NCBI RefSeq assembly: GCF_016802725.1
Contig: NC_052667.1
Span: forward strand, 20,854,346 to 20,918,345
Length of the DNA: 64,000 bases
From: Solenopsis invicta
Taxonomy: Eukaryota > Arthropoda > Insecta > Hymenoptera > Formicidae
Direction: 5' to 3'
Position 1 is the first letter of the stretch, and the number at the start of each line of letters is the position of its first letter. This document shows, one piece after another, positions 24,896 to 38,398 of this stretch. Below the pieces are notes generated by a model, which saw only the letters and a program-made list of their open reading frames with translations, was not told where the DNA came from and searched no databases. A program made the position numbers and the translations under genes.

Positions 24896-26924
24896 TAGTT
24901 TTCAGACTTTTTTTCGAGACTTTCATTCCGTCTCATTTATTGACCACGTTTAGAAATAGATTGCGGCTATTCTCGATGTATATTCGGATGCTACTGTATT
25001 ACACGTTCTGCGCGGCATCGTAATTTCACCACTCACATGACCCAGACTTTCCTTTTCTCATTTTCTCAGTGAGAGCATTCCCTGTTATTTTTCGCCGCCG
25101 GCAAATATCAATTTGGAATAAACTAGTTATACGCAGTTGCGCATATGTGTCTGAAGGTCGGAGCGTGTCTGGCGGACAATGCCAGCGTTGCACTTCCGCT
25201 GGCGTAATTTATCGCGTCTATCACCATCCGATTTACGCGCGACACGTTTAGCTGGCCAATTTGGAGCCAACGCGCCTGTGTCGTGCGACCCAGTTAACAA
25301 CGGCATTTCTAGGACCGTCAACGTGACATTAACAAATGATAAATCTCGTTCATTTAGTTGTCGTTCGGAAGTGACAGAATAGCCGCGACCTGGAGAACAA
25401 GCGCTTCACATAATAATCTTCGCGATCTTTCACTCGACGCACTATTCCCGTTATGATTCGGACAGTATTGTGAATCGTTATCTTTGATGTACCTCTTTAT
25501 GCACCCGCGCTTTTGTAGGTGCACACGTATCACTTTTCATCGGGATTTTTGATTGAGTAACTATGTCACGAGAATAATTATTCATAAAAGTCGTATCATA
25601 TTTCTAAAGCTATCGCGCACAATTTTCTTCGATAAACGACTTTATTTGCTCTTGGTTCAGCGGGACGATTACTTCTACGTAACGCGCTATAAATATTTAT
25701 GAATTCAAGCAGCAAAAATGTTATCAGCGCACTTTTTTCCCGCAGAGACTCCGAATGCTCGTAATTCGAGTCGGAACGAGGACGTCGTTACGTAAAAGTG
25801 GCGATAGAGCCACTTTAAGTGAAACTGCCTCGATAGCGTCATCGAGACGTCGCTTTCGTTCTGTTTCAAACGAGTGCCATCCCGGTGGCCATAACGCGGC
25901 GAGTACACGCGCGAATCCGGACTATTCGCGTGGAGTATCTTATCAGGATTCCCGTTTGCGAACGATCACTTCGAACCCGCGTCTCCGGTTGCCACGCCTA
26001 GGATCGTTTTCGCATACCGTCGCGACTTATACAGCGCCCTATAAATTACGACCGTATCTCATTAACATCCACGTGTTTATTATAGCTACGCTACGCGCTA
26101 TTAACGTAGGTATACACGAGCGATGCGACGGGGGATGCTTAAAATTTCACAGGGCTTTTCCGATATTTTCTCTCCAACGGGAACGTCGTCCAACGGCAAA
26201 TTAAGCAGCATTCCGTTAGAATGTTCCCAAAAATTCGAGTCTTTTTGCAAAAGAATGATTTTCCATCGACGAAGATTCAATAATAATTGAATTTCCGCAT
26301 GCTATATTCCTCATGCCGTAAAGATAAATATTCAGAGGCAGAAATATCGATATAGCTCGAGTAGTAATATCGGCGATGACACAACGCGCAGTAGAAAAGG
26401 ACGACTACGGGCAGACGGGATCGCGCGAAGACGCCGTCACCATCAAATTGGATTACGTCGCCAATCCAACGCGCGAGAGGGACGCAGGAAACGCGCGTCT
26501 GCCGGCGGGCAGTTGCGATTACATCGCGCTTAATCGACTAGAACGTCATAAAGGCAGCGGCTTTTCTCCACCGAGATTCATTATCAGGCGACGCGTTCGC
26601 AAAGACGGGCGGAATGTAATATATTCACGTTCGCGTACCGGACGTTTCAAAGGTGCGAAAACACGCGGCTGACTTAACTTTCGGGGATAAATAAAGTCAC
26701 GCGGGATTCTGGAGTTAATCTTGGATGCGCGTATTCTTGGTCGCAACCTGCCAGATCTGGCGAATTGCGATTTGCAACTCTTTAAGGAAAGCCAAAGTCA
26801 GTCAAGGTTTCAAACCTTTTCATGAAAAACTTTAATAACTTTCAATAACTTTTTTCAATTTACTCGCAAGTAAACAAATTTTTTGTATTCTCCTAGTAAC
26901 GTTTAAAATTGTCATTAGTCATTA
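24896..26924. other. Spacer, no supported gene
   Basis: A 149-codon frame at 25755-26204 is one of the longest in the window. It is rich in Arg and Ser, overlaps an antisense frame at 25705-25908, and shows no domain, so I do not call it a gene. The remainder shows nothing specific. Confidence 0.45.
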
Positions 26925-27129
26925 CACTGAGAAAAAAGTTATCAACTTGACTAAATTTTTCAACTCGATATTAAATTTTTTCAGTTCAACTACTTATGTA
27001 TTTGAAATACTTGAACGTCAGTTTAAAAGCATTTATACATTTAACAGAACTACATGTATATATTTAATTTAAATACGTAAATACTTGAACTGAAAAAATT
27101 CAATCAAGTTAACAATCTTTTTCCCAGTG
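26925..27129. mobile_element. TA-flanked MITE, CACTGRGAAAAA ends (family 1)
   Basis: The 205-bp element begins cactgagaaaaaagttatca after TA (26923-26924) and ends gttaacaatctttttcccagtg before TA (27130-27131). The next inner arms (aacttgactaaatttttcaa and ttcaatcaagtt) also pair. Tips and insertion site match the element at 24714, but the interior differs. Confidence 0.85.
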
Positions 27130-27558
27130 TATTATTTTTCTCAGCCTCTAAAAAGAGAGCCCTATTATATTTAAAACACCCTGTATACATAATTTCACAT
27201 TTGACACCTTTGACGTAAACTGCTATTCAATCAGCGAACTTGCGATGACGAGGAAGTGCGAGCAAAATTTCTCGCTGCAATAACCGTACGTCAAAGTGTA
27301 ACTTTTCATCCCGTCCCACGGCGATGTCCAAACTCCCCCTTGTTACAGTGTATTTTAAATAAATGATTTCCCATGCACGATAATACTCTACGGTAATACA
27401 ATTTTTCCGTCGTTTCCTCGTCAACTTCCTCCTGAAACTGCCGATACGATATTCATATTCCTATACACGCACGTCTTACGCACGCGACCCGCACCTACGT
27501 GTCCCGCACACACGACGATCGCAAGCGCGAGATGCACGATGCAGCACGCGTTACACGC

Positions 27559-27604
27559 ACGGGACACGGGACAGCGCGGCGTGCGCATGGACGGGACACG
27601 GGAC
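27559..27604. repeat. 15-bp direct repeat cacgggacacgggac
   Basis: cacgggacacgggac at 27559-27573 recurs as gacgggacacgggac at 27590-27604, itself built of a repeated gggacac unit, inside CpG-rich DNA. Confidence 0.75.
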
Positions 27605-27683
27605 GTGTGTGTCGGCTATTTCGACGCGAATCCTACGATTTCCGCGAGATAAATGATGTAACGGCCGTTTGCGCCGCGTCCTG

Positions 27684-27714
27684 TCGCGTTCGCGTCCGCG
27701 TCGCGTCGCGTCGC
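27684..27714. repeat. (GCGTC)n short tandem repeat
   Basis: Five- to six-base units of the type gcgtc recur about six times (gcgttcgcgtccgcgtcgcg and so on) within the CpG-rich island. Confidence 0.8.
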
Positions 27715-29528
27715 ATCTCGGAGACGATGTCCGCTCCTTCATTATGCGCGACGCGCGTTGCCGCGTGTGCGCACGTGTAATCATGCGGGATTTTTTCCAG
27801 TCGCGGATGAACGCATACGACGGGACTAACGGGACGCCGGCATTGGGCGTCTACGCGTAAACACCGTAGGATGCGCGATCTGTTCCTCTGTACACGCCGT
27901 TTATGCGCGCAAATAAAATAAGCGGACAATAATTTTTAATGCTAATCCGTAAATATGACGTGGAGAACTTTCGACGCTAAAAAGAATTTAATAATAATTA
28001 AAACAAAATCGAGAAGTAGGAAAGTGAGGGCTAATTTAACACGTTGATCGAACACGCTTCGGGATTTATCGAGCTTGCATTTTATTCACTTTAGTGGATT
28101 CTATTATATTAAATGTAAAGTATTTATCCGAGTAATGCCCGCGTGTACGTAGCGGAAGTAAGATAAATTTCTCCGACTTTGAGTTTTAACTGAACATTTC
28201 TCACGGTTTAGGACGATGGCTGTTGTTTGCACTTTCTCCCAAGGGTTTTTCATTCCCGTTGCGTTTGCAAGAGAGTTCGGCTCGCTGTAAACTCATTTGT
28301 TATTACCTAACGGCTATAAATAGGAATTTTGTTTACTCGCGCGGCGATTTAACAGTTGTCCGATTCGAAATTGAGAGAGCCGCAATACTATAATCTAAAA
28401 CGCCTTCCGGCTGCACGAAGTAATTTGTCGAGAGGTCGTGCCATGCGATTCCGATCATTGTGACTGAATACGATGCAAAAGGATAATGCGATTCTATCTC
28501 TTCTAACACAGAATTCTTTCTTTTCAGGGTATGCAATTCATGGTAAATCTAAACTCATGTATACACAGGAAAGAATTAGTATCAAATCAACAATCATATT
28601 CTCATTTATAAGCAAGCGTATAAAATCTTGTAACAATTTGGTAATCTTTAATAGGCATAACTTGCTTACAGGGAGAAACAGGAAGTTCTTCAAGAAGAAT
28701 CAAATTCTTTCAAGATGATTTTTATACTTTTGATTATATATGAGAATACATTGATTTTCATTTTTTTTTCTGTGTACTAATTCTGAACATTTAATTCGAT
28801 GCGTGCACTTCGAAGATCATCCAATTATAATTTTATAAGCAATTTTTCAAAAATTTAATGATGAAAAATGAAAAGGAAAAACCGCAATTCTAATTCAGAC
28901 ATGTATTTCTAATTATTATATTTATTGAGATGTACTATAATATTTGAAGTATTTTTTTCTATTTTAATTTTATATATCGAAAAGACAATCATTATACTAC
29001 TTACAAAAACAAAACTGATAAAGTGTTTCAATAAACTGATTATTATATTGGTACTACTACTAATGATATTTCATCAGTGATCATAGTTTGAAATACCTAA
29101 CAATTTTTTTTCAAGAGCAATCGCGTTTAATTTTACAGCAGAAATATTCATTTTCTTACCGGTGCAGATTAAGAAAGTTGGGGAATCAAACAACTCCACC
29201 TCGACAGTAAGATTTTTCGTAGACGTATCGTTATATGATATTGTAATTAAGAAAGCCCCCCCCCCTCTTTTGGATAAGTGAAGGGAACAAAGTCGGAGGA
29301 TAGAAACTGCGCGTTTGCATAATGAAGTTTCTCGCCGAGGACTTAATGGCGATTCGCCGGTCTGCGCGTCCGCGGGCGCGCAAGTCCTTTTTTGTTGGCG
29401 TTTGCGGTGCCGCAAACCGACCGATGCGGTTCGCGGTCTGAGCGGGATCCAATAAGAGAACAGTAGGCAGATTCAGTTTCTGCGGCCACTTGCCCGATCC
29501 TTATTCTTCCCCTTCGGTTTCTCTTTTT

Positions 29529-29556
29529 CGCGGCGGCAGCGGCGGCGCAGCGGTGG
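29529..29556. repeat. GGC/GCA trinucleotide tract
   Basis: cggcggcagcggcggcgcag forms a short imperfect GGC trinucleotide repeat. No open frame with support spans it. Confidence 0.75.
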
Positions 29557-31828
29557 AAGCGAGCGTTACCCCTTTGGCTATGTACCGTTCCTCAAGTGTT
29601 ACCCTCTCGAAAAGAGCCGTGGCGAAGTCGTGAGCTCTTTCTCTCACGGTGCCCCGCCAACCGGCGCGCCGCGCGCCGTTGCCTTCCAGTCGACGAACGG
29701 CGAAATTATCATTTTATCGATATCGAGAGTCCGTCGTCGTTACGCCGAGACTCGTTGGACCGTCGGTGCAGCCACACCGGGCGTTCGTAGCCGCGTGGGA
29801 GAGTCCGCCGTGATGCATTCGCGTCGTAAAACGGATACAACCGTCCGGCGCTATCGCAGAAGCGTAAATAATCTTTGCACGTTTGATCTCGAGAGCTCTC
29901 GCAATTTTAAAAACTGTTGACCCGCTCGGAGAATTTTAATTTAAAATGGCGCACGTCGGAGTACAATTCTGCGTGTGATACAAACGAGAACGCGCGTCAT
30001 GCATATTCCAAAACGTGGGAATGGTTTAGTCGACGTACGTTGATATCCTATTGACCCAATACGATTGCGTTTGGTATATCGAATGTCGATAACAATCACA
30101 TTGTTGTTTAGACAATATATCTCGCGCTGTGCCTTTACCGCGAAGGGACAAGATATTGATTTGCCTCCCGTTGAACTTGAAACGGTTTTAATTGCAAAAT
30201 TGATAAAAATAGCAACAGTAGATTGAAATTGTCAACGCGCACAAATCTCTGGTTTATCGAATTAAAGTATCACATTGGAGCAATTGCGAAACGAAATACG
30301 CTTACTCGCGGTACAATTTAACAACGTTGCCTCCATTTAACATTCCGCATGATACGCGAAATATTCGTCGTACGATTGCCGCCCGTAAACGCGCGCGCTT
30401 GCGTAATTCAATTAGGATGCCATTTCTGGCGGAATGCGTCCTCCATTATTATCTCCGACCGCTTGAGCTTTTGCGATGATAAATTGATGATATAAAATTC
30501 CAACGTGCTGGACACAGTGCATTGAATTATTTGCTTTCTACGTGTGCAATCGGCATCGGCACGATAAATAACGAAAATCTAAATTTAGTACGGGAAAGGG
30601 GCGATCGTAGGGGAGTAACAAAGGCAAGTAGAGTTATTTATGCATTTTTTATGAATTCTACGCTGTTGCTTGGAAGCCGTAGAATTGCCGCGGGACTTCT
30701 ATCTGCTTTGTCCGGTCGGTCGGCCGGTCGAAAAAAGGAAACTCGCAAAATGTCGGTTATTCCGCGGCTAATAAAGACTGCAATCTTCCACGATAGCCTC
30801 GAGTTCTGACTGTCTTCCGTTGGCAGGGCGTATTACCGTGGAGAGCACTCTTGGACACCCACCGGCGAAACGCATACATCATGAGGGATGTATGACGCTC
30901 TAAAGAATGGGATGCATCTCTTATCTTGTCGAGAGATCATCGCGTGTAATGCGTGGCTTTCATCTTTGGGCTTCAAATCAAGGATGAACAGCGTACGCCT
31001 CGCGAAAGAGTCGCGGAGACCCCAGCGCTATCTTCGACGACGACGACGACGCGCGATGTAGGTGGTACAAACGAGTGACTCACGCCCGCGTAGCGAAGGA
31101 CTCTCCAACTTTTACCAAGTTCGCACTTACGAGCATTACTATATAATGCACATTGAGCGTTAACAATGACGATTTCTAGTTAGTAACCGCAAACGAAGTT
31201 GTCATTGGAACAGACGAGACGAAGAAGACATATGTGTGCGTCATCGGGTTATTTTTAGATCAGTTTAAGTCAAATTTATAATCGGAATTAATAGAAACTC
31301 GTTTAATTTATTTTACGATTCGGACGGGATTTAATCATACGAAGAATCGATATCGTTCGAAGACGCCTGACCGGTATCTGTGGTTTGCGTCACACGATTG
31401 ACAGCGAGCGCGAGAGAATGTCGTTGATCCCAGATCTTTTCGCCATGACGTCGAAGACCCGTCGAAGGTTTGCGGTCGCGCGGGTCCCATCCACGCGATC
31501 TGCAAACCGCGGCGAATCGGTAACCGCTCGCACGCTCGCACACGACGCGTGGAATTTTACGACCGCGAAAGCCCGTCGCGGCGCCGATCCAGAGAGTGGC
31601 GCTCAATCCGTGGTTTTTGAGGTCAATCCGCGGGAAAATTTGCGGTTCTCACTTTTGCGGACGAAATTGCCGAGCGTGACGCTCGTTTCGGTAGGAAGGA
31701 CTTTCGCTATTGTACCAATATAATTTAAAGCAACACCATGACAAGGCTCTCCAAAAGAATTTTTGTGATTTCTTTGAAAGACTTTCTGTTGTTTTGCAAT
31801 GCTGTACGGAAAGAACAGGAGGTTTGTC

Positions 31829-31992
31829 GAGATATCTAACAATTAAGTTAGATACAGATCTGAAAATAATTTTATTAGATCAAAATTATTGGTTGCTATC
31901 ATAGAATATCTAAACTTTTTGCAGCATTACTCATTATATTTGAATGTTCTACAGATTTTCAGATCTGTATTTAGCTAAATGTTCAGATACTC
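31829..31992. repeat. Hairpin-forming inverted repeat
   Basis: gagatatctaacaattaag followed by ttagatacagatct (to about 31862) is complementary to agatctgtatttagctaaat followed by gttcagatactct (31961-31992). The loop of about 100 bp contains a weaker pairing. The right arm resembles a segment at 59380-59425. It may be a remnant of a non-autonomous element. Confidence 0.6.
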
Positions 31993-32124
31993 TAATAAAA
32001 TCGGTTTTTTTTTTCATGTGAATGCGAAAGATGGAACTTGGTTCATTAAGCAACAAATCTATTATATTTTTATAAGTAAAAATAATATTGCTAATCAGGC
32101 AATCCGCGAATTCTTACCCTGCAG

Positions 32125-32680
32125 TTAAGGATGCATCGGACATACAGTTCCTGCAAAGCAAATAAAATTTGAAAATATGTGTAATATTAACATTTCAAAT
32201 AAACTGTATACTATACATATCAAAAATTGTGTGAATGAAATATATTTTTATTTAATAACATATTTTTATAAGTTTATTTATCATTAAAAAGTAAATTATT
32301 TTTTACATTTTGAAAAATTTCAATTTTTTTGAATAAATATTTTAAGTATTCAAGATAATTTGTACAAAGTTTTATTGTGATTGTTATTTTGTAAATAAAT
32401 AAATTTTATTTATTTTACAGGATTGATTTCTGTATCGCAATGAAACTTTACATAAATCATCTTAAATACTTAAATTTAAAAATGTTCAGATTTCTTCATT
32501 ATTTCTTTACTTTATTATTAATTATATTTTCATTAAAGCACATGTCTACTTCTAATTAAAAGATTTCTTTTATTCAGATATAAAATCGCCGTCAAATTTT
32601 TGCCACTACTTTTAAATATAAAACAATCTATAATTTTTTCATAATTTTCTTAATATTTTGAGAAATGTCCTATATATTTA
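32125..32680 (-). mobile_element. Dispersed foldback repeat, copy 2
   Basis: The reverse complement of this block aligns over nearly its whole length with 11146-11720. Its landmarks on the plus strand are ttaaggatgcatcgg, acagttcctg, tatttttatttaataacat, atgaaactttacataaatc, ttaattatattttcatt and cttaatattttgagaaatg. It diverges moderately from copy 1, with small insertions and deletions, which implies an old family. No coding frame is retained. Confidence 0.82.
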
Positions 32681-35600
32681 GAAATCAAATTTTTCGAAAC
32701 ATCTTACCACGCTCCATCGAATGCAGAAGACTTATTGCGGAACTTGACTTGTGTTGATTTATATTATTTTCTAGTTAGACTTTACATGCAATTTAAAGCA
32801 GCACTTTTTACGCTCCATTCGTTTCTTGCGTCTCTGGATCATAATCGGAGGTGCGAAAGAGCGCATCTACGTGACGGCTGAATCTTCGCGTAAAACGGTC
32901 TTTGCATTCTTCACGAGGCTCTAATGATCGACTATCGATCGTCGGTTAAGTGAAAAATATGCTGCAGTAGTCGCGAGAAAAAGGGATAGCCCTCGGGCCA
33001 TTGTTCGCGCGTTCAAGCGCGACCAATTCGGATTGAGACCCGGGAAAGAGCAGGTATGTCCCCGCTTTTGTCTCGCCGTCCGGCGCTTCCCGTTACTGAC
33101 AAAACAACCGGCTTGCGGAGATTCATCCGGCGTGGATTATCGCGGCGATATCGTTGGTTTCTGCGTGAGATTTTGTTCGCAGGGAATCGAGGCTCTCTCG
33201 CCCGATCCTTATCCCTCTTTCACGCGACGCCCGCCGGACGGATGCTTCCGTCCGCCGCCACACCGCCTCTGGTTCCCGCCGTTTCTCGTCCGCTGAGAAA
33301 GCGGGGGATAAACGAGAAAAACGAAGAGATCCATCGCGCGCGATCCTTCGCTTTATGCCGGATCCCGCCGCGCCGGCGGATTCGCACCGGACGAACGAGG
33401 CCATAAACTCGCGGTTACTCCGTGCCGTATCCTTGCCGACGACGAAAACGTTGCCCCGGCTGGGAGATAGCCGGAGGAAGCGTAATTGCGCTTAATCGCC
33501 GAGCTCGTGGTGCCCCACGGGGCTTCGCCGCAAAGCAAATTCGCTAGCGAATCTTCATAACTTCGAGACCCCCGTTTCCCAAGGACGATTACGCACGTTG
33601 CGAAATTGTGAGAAGATATTAGGATCGTTTTTTATATTCGAAAATATGTCGGACGTGTTCTGCAACGATTTACCTTCGATTTTGCCGCATTGCAGCATCA
33701 ATTTTTTTATTTTTTTTTCCGTTCAAATTTGTTGCAATTTTTATCATTTATCCCAGAATATATTATTTGTTGAAATATTATGTTTCAGTTTACAGCGATG
33801 GAATTAGAAATGGTCATTAACGAAAAGTTTCCTTTCTGGATACATTTGTTATAATTTCTCGATCATTTGTTCAATTTCTAAATATCTTTATGTAAAATGT
33901 ATTCTGAATCATGGTGTTGCAGGCAATCTGTTATATCTCCGTACTACGGGTGCGGGTCATTACGATCGTGAGGTCTCATTACGATAAGTTTCATCATGAT
34001 TTAAGCGCAAATCGCGAATTCAGGTCAAATGCGTAATTCCGCAAGATTTGCCGAGAACAGTATGAACTTCAACAGCTGTCCGATTGATTCAATCCGATAA
34101 ATTTATTTACGAACAATTATATAAAAAGGTCGTATTAAGGAGAAATCTTGATTAATGTAAAGAAAGAACCAAACTTTCATATTATGTATCACACTATTAT
34201 ATTAAAATATCATTTAATCTAATTAAATGATACACTAACATAATATCTTTAATTAAATAAACAATATATCTAATAATTATCTCTCAAAATATTACTATTT
34301 AATTACTATTGAAATTTAATGAAGTAAAAACTTTCCCTCTTTCTCTCTCGTCTCAATAATATTTTTTTAGTGCACTGGTGAAACTCATCTTTTTAATTGA
34401 ATATATATTATTTGTCCGCATGCAATTTCCATTTTTACTGGCCTGACTCCACAATCCGGATTATTCGCAACAATTGTTTCCACGATCGTACAAATCGACG
34501 AAATGGATATTGGGAGACGCATATAGTACGAACTGGTGCATACGCGTTTAAAACTGGTTTGCCGTGCATGTCGGCGTTCAACGGTGCCTTTAAAGAAAAT
34601 GGAAAGGTGGGTCGTGATTGCGATAGACTATTTCCCGCTTCCCTTCACGTGTACCTACATATGCCCGAGGAAACTGCGTGTCACGCGGCGTGACATGACG
34701 ACGACTTTATCGCGGGGGACCGTATCGCAAGACCGATCGTGCACTCGGCAATTGTTACTAAATCTTTCTGAATACATTTAGCACTATCAAATAAAATGTA
34801 CATTCAAACGAACCTGGTATATACAGAATTTATATTTCTAAATATAAAATTAGATATCAATTGTAGCGGAGATTATTCTTTGTCCTGGAATTAAAAAAAA
34901 AAAACCAAGAGGAACGAATCAATAACTCGGAATCATCCGGTCAGGCTGCGGACCGGATACTTTTTGCCATCTGTTGTACCTGAGAAATTAATGCGAGATA
35001 AACACCTGCTCGTGCAATAATGAAGATGTTGCGAGTTGCAGCTGGATATAATGGCGACTGCAGTTTGAAATTATTTAAAGCTTATATCAAATAAATGTTC
35101 TTATAAAATTATGTAATAAAATTTGAGTTTGATCACATTTACATTGAAAATGCGGCATAAATTGTAAACTATGATATGGATATGAATGATAAAATTTGCA
35201 ACTATGTAGAAAAAATTCTCAGAGATTATCCAGTGATTCCTTGAAATTTAGTTATTTTGTTGTAAGACAGTTTCGAGACAAATCAAATCTCGTTATTTTG
35301 TGGCAAATGTCTAATTTCGAGTGGAACAACATTATTTATATAAATTTCCTACACATAAAATTATAAAAACTCCGCTCTAATAGCCTACTTATACTCGCGC
35401 TCGAAATATATCAAAGCGATATTCGCAGGATGCTCCGAGCCCGCAGCTAATAAGCGGCGATCCTCTTTTCGTGAATTATGTTCTTGGTAGGAGCCGGCGG
35501 ATTCTCGGAGCAGCTTGCCACGGAGAAGACATCTTGTAAAAGGGGGTTTCTCATTAGCCGAGCTCGCTCAAGTATCGGATCCGAATCCGGTTTTCACGGC

Positions 35601-36572
35601 GTAAGATGCGCACTACGAATCGGTAGGCACCCAGTGCCTATCGATAGACAGGCACGCGTACGCATGTGCTGGTGAACCAGAGTATCGGTCTCATTTACCG
35701 AGCGCACGCATAAGCGTTGCGAATCTGCAACACGCTCGTCCACAATGGTCGCGGAACGCGGACCGTGAATGCGAACGACCGTAAAACGAAGTCGTACATG
35801 CAAATCACACTCACGTTCTAGCAACTTGGTTAATTTCAACTTCCTGCGACCGCTGATCAGGAAATTGGTTAATATGATCAAAATTCATTCGACTAATTGT
35901 AAATCTAAATAATAATTAATTCCGGCATGTAAATGGAATATTATTATTTATATTACTACATATGTATATTGCTATTATTAATTAATTCTCGTGACTTATC
36001 CTGGTGTATTTTGGTTACGTTTTCAACTATCTATCTGACTGGGCAAGAATAATTAGTCATATTGCTCACGTAAATAAATCTTGGAATTAATTATCATTTG
36101 GATTCGCAATATATCCTCGCACGTCGCTGCTCTTCGTTGAACTATGGCCCTAACGTCGGCATCAAGCAACTTTTTAAACCTGGCTCAGACGCGCTAGTAG
36201 CCGAGCCAGATTTTAGGGCAAAATAACAAAACGAATAATATATTCGTGATAATTCGAATTTATGATCCGAATAAATTCTTCAAATAAAAATCTGTTTTAG
36301 TACCCTAGCAGGTGCAAACCGGTCTTCGGATCTTATAGTATGCAACGGCTGCGAGATAGTAGGTACGCGAATTGTTCGCTCTTGCGTCTACGGAGGGCAA
36401 AGCAATCGGTGCTGGCGCACAATGGACATGTTCACGCGTTCTCGCGTGTCCGCGTGCACATGCTCGGACGTGACGCGGCGCGGTGGTGGTCGTTAATAAA
36501 CGCGCAGCTGGTGCCCGTTCTGAGAGCTATGCGTATCGCACGAGTACGTCCCTAAGAGGGTATCTAACAGGT

Positions 36573-36600
36573 ACTCTCTCACTCTCTCTCTCTCTCTCTC
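36573..36600. repeat. (CT)n microsatellite
   Basis: About 13 CT units with one interruption (ctca), bounded by gta and gcgggtgc. Confidence 0.9.
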
Positions 36601-38370
36601 GCGGGTGCAAATAGCCAGGCGCAGCGTAAGCACGCGACGATCCCAATACCTTCGTACCTACATCATTAACGATCCCGGTCCCGGACAGATATCCGGTGTG
36701 TAACGATTGGCGGGAACCATAAATCGATCATTTAATTGCGCTCCCGCCGGGAAGAGCAGTTCACTAGCCCGCGGTCGCCTTCGTTCGCGGCCGCCGACCG
36801 TTATACCGCGCGCCTTCGCCCGCGGTCGAGCACGGGGAAGATCGATGGCAGCGAGACGATTGACTTGAATGGGCCGCGCGAAAGCCCGTTAAATCGCGAA
36901 GGAGATCGCCGGGAGATCCGATCGCCGGCTGCCGCGAAGACGCGGAAGTCGGGGATGTGATGAGCGCGGATGATTATCGCCTCGAATCTGCCCCGTGACG
37001 GCGCAACTTCGGGCGGGTCAAGCCGGACGGAAGCGATGGCTTGATGGCGGCATCATCCGCGTCCAACGTTGATTAATTCGAAGGATATAAGGGAGAGTTG
37101 CCGAATGCGTACCACTCAAGTTTCATTTTTTTTATATTTCTCATTTGATACTGATTTGTATGCAAATGAACGTCGGAAATTGTAGTTTGATGTCTCAGGT
37201 AGCTATTAACCTTTCATCAATAACGAATTAATTTACTATGAGGCCTTTAGCAACGTACTGTAAGAGGAATTCAGGCTACATAAATTGTATTACTGGATCT
37301 GCTAAATTGTATCGTTTTTGAAAATAACAAATTTATCAATTAAAATAATTAAAGACACAAGGTATCATTAACTGATACTTATTTTATAATAATATATCAA
37401 AAAATCAAATAATTAATAACAATAACAAAAAGATAAGGATATTGAAATAGAACTGGCTTTAATTAATTTCTGCAATTAACATATTTTTAATCATATTAAT
37501 TTTTGAAGTGATATTAATACGCACAAAACCAGTTGAATTTTTTTTTATGTTACTCATTTTTTATTTACTTCATATTTTTGTTATTAAATGTTGCTTGAAT
37601 TAAGTAAAAATGTAAAACATTGTAGAGATACGATTTAAAAAACCGCATTCAGCAATTCTCGCCTAGGAACGTGTAACGCGAATTTTAAAAGTTTCGGGGA
37701 TCATGAGCGCAAAAAAAATAGATAGAATTGATTTGTAGAAGTAATTATCCGGATGTCTCGATAAAATTTGAATTGCGGAGGTAGTGCGTAATATGGCGGT
37801 CTCATCTTTGAATGATCTGTGGGATATCAAAGCACGGTACGCCGCGCTGACACTGAATGAATGGATTTCCGCCCACGTGAGGGCCGCAGGGTCTTCAAAC
37901 GTGTTACGATATCGTTACCATGCGTGATATTCTCTCTCACACTAAATTAATATGCAAACATGGAAGTTATTCAAAGACCATGCAAACGATATGCAATCAA
38001 CGAGTATCAATCTAAATTAATCGCACGGATGCTGTCAAATTTTTTCCTCTTCCCCTTGCAAATCCTACAGATTTAATTTAATACTAGACTTCATTGAAGC
38101 TTCATTATTAGCAAGGCTGAATTGCGAGTCTCCAAAAAAATATCGAGCGCTGCGAGAAATATCGTGATAGCCATCCCACAAAGTGCTTCAAAATTTTAAG
38201 TAGTCACGGGAGATGCGTCTCGGATAAAATGTCATTGTATAATGGCTCGTAACCATCGGCTCGCCCATCGGAGAGCATTCAATTTGTCCAAGATACCACG
38301 CGGCGACTATAACCGCAGAACGTGAAGAGGCATCGGTAGAGGGCATCGAGATGCACCGCGCCGCGCGGAA

Positions 38371-38398
38371 TTCTCTATCTCTCTCTCTCTCTCTCTTC
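38371..38398. repeat. (CT)n microsatellite
   Basis: A run of CT dinucleotides preceded by ttctctat, in an otherwise mixed-composition spacer. Confidence 0.9.

Larger units (their letters stand above)
27130..31828. other. Spacer with a CpG-rich island, no supported gene
   Basis: The part at 27480-27860 is strongly CpG-rich and contains short direct repeats; it is promoter-like in composition. A minus-strand frame at 27227-27470 and another at 31331-31606 look mildly protein-like but have no identifiable family or partner exons. A GGC-type trinucleotide tract sits at 29529-29556 and a GAC run near 31036-31050. Confidence 0.4.

Noticed and set aside
37450..37545. aactggctttaatt ... aaaaccagttgaat as an inverted-repeat element related to 480-793
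   Set aside because: Only about 12 bases pair and the outer arms do not, so it falls within AT-rich noise.
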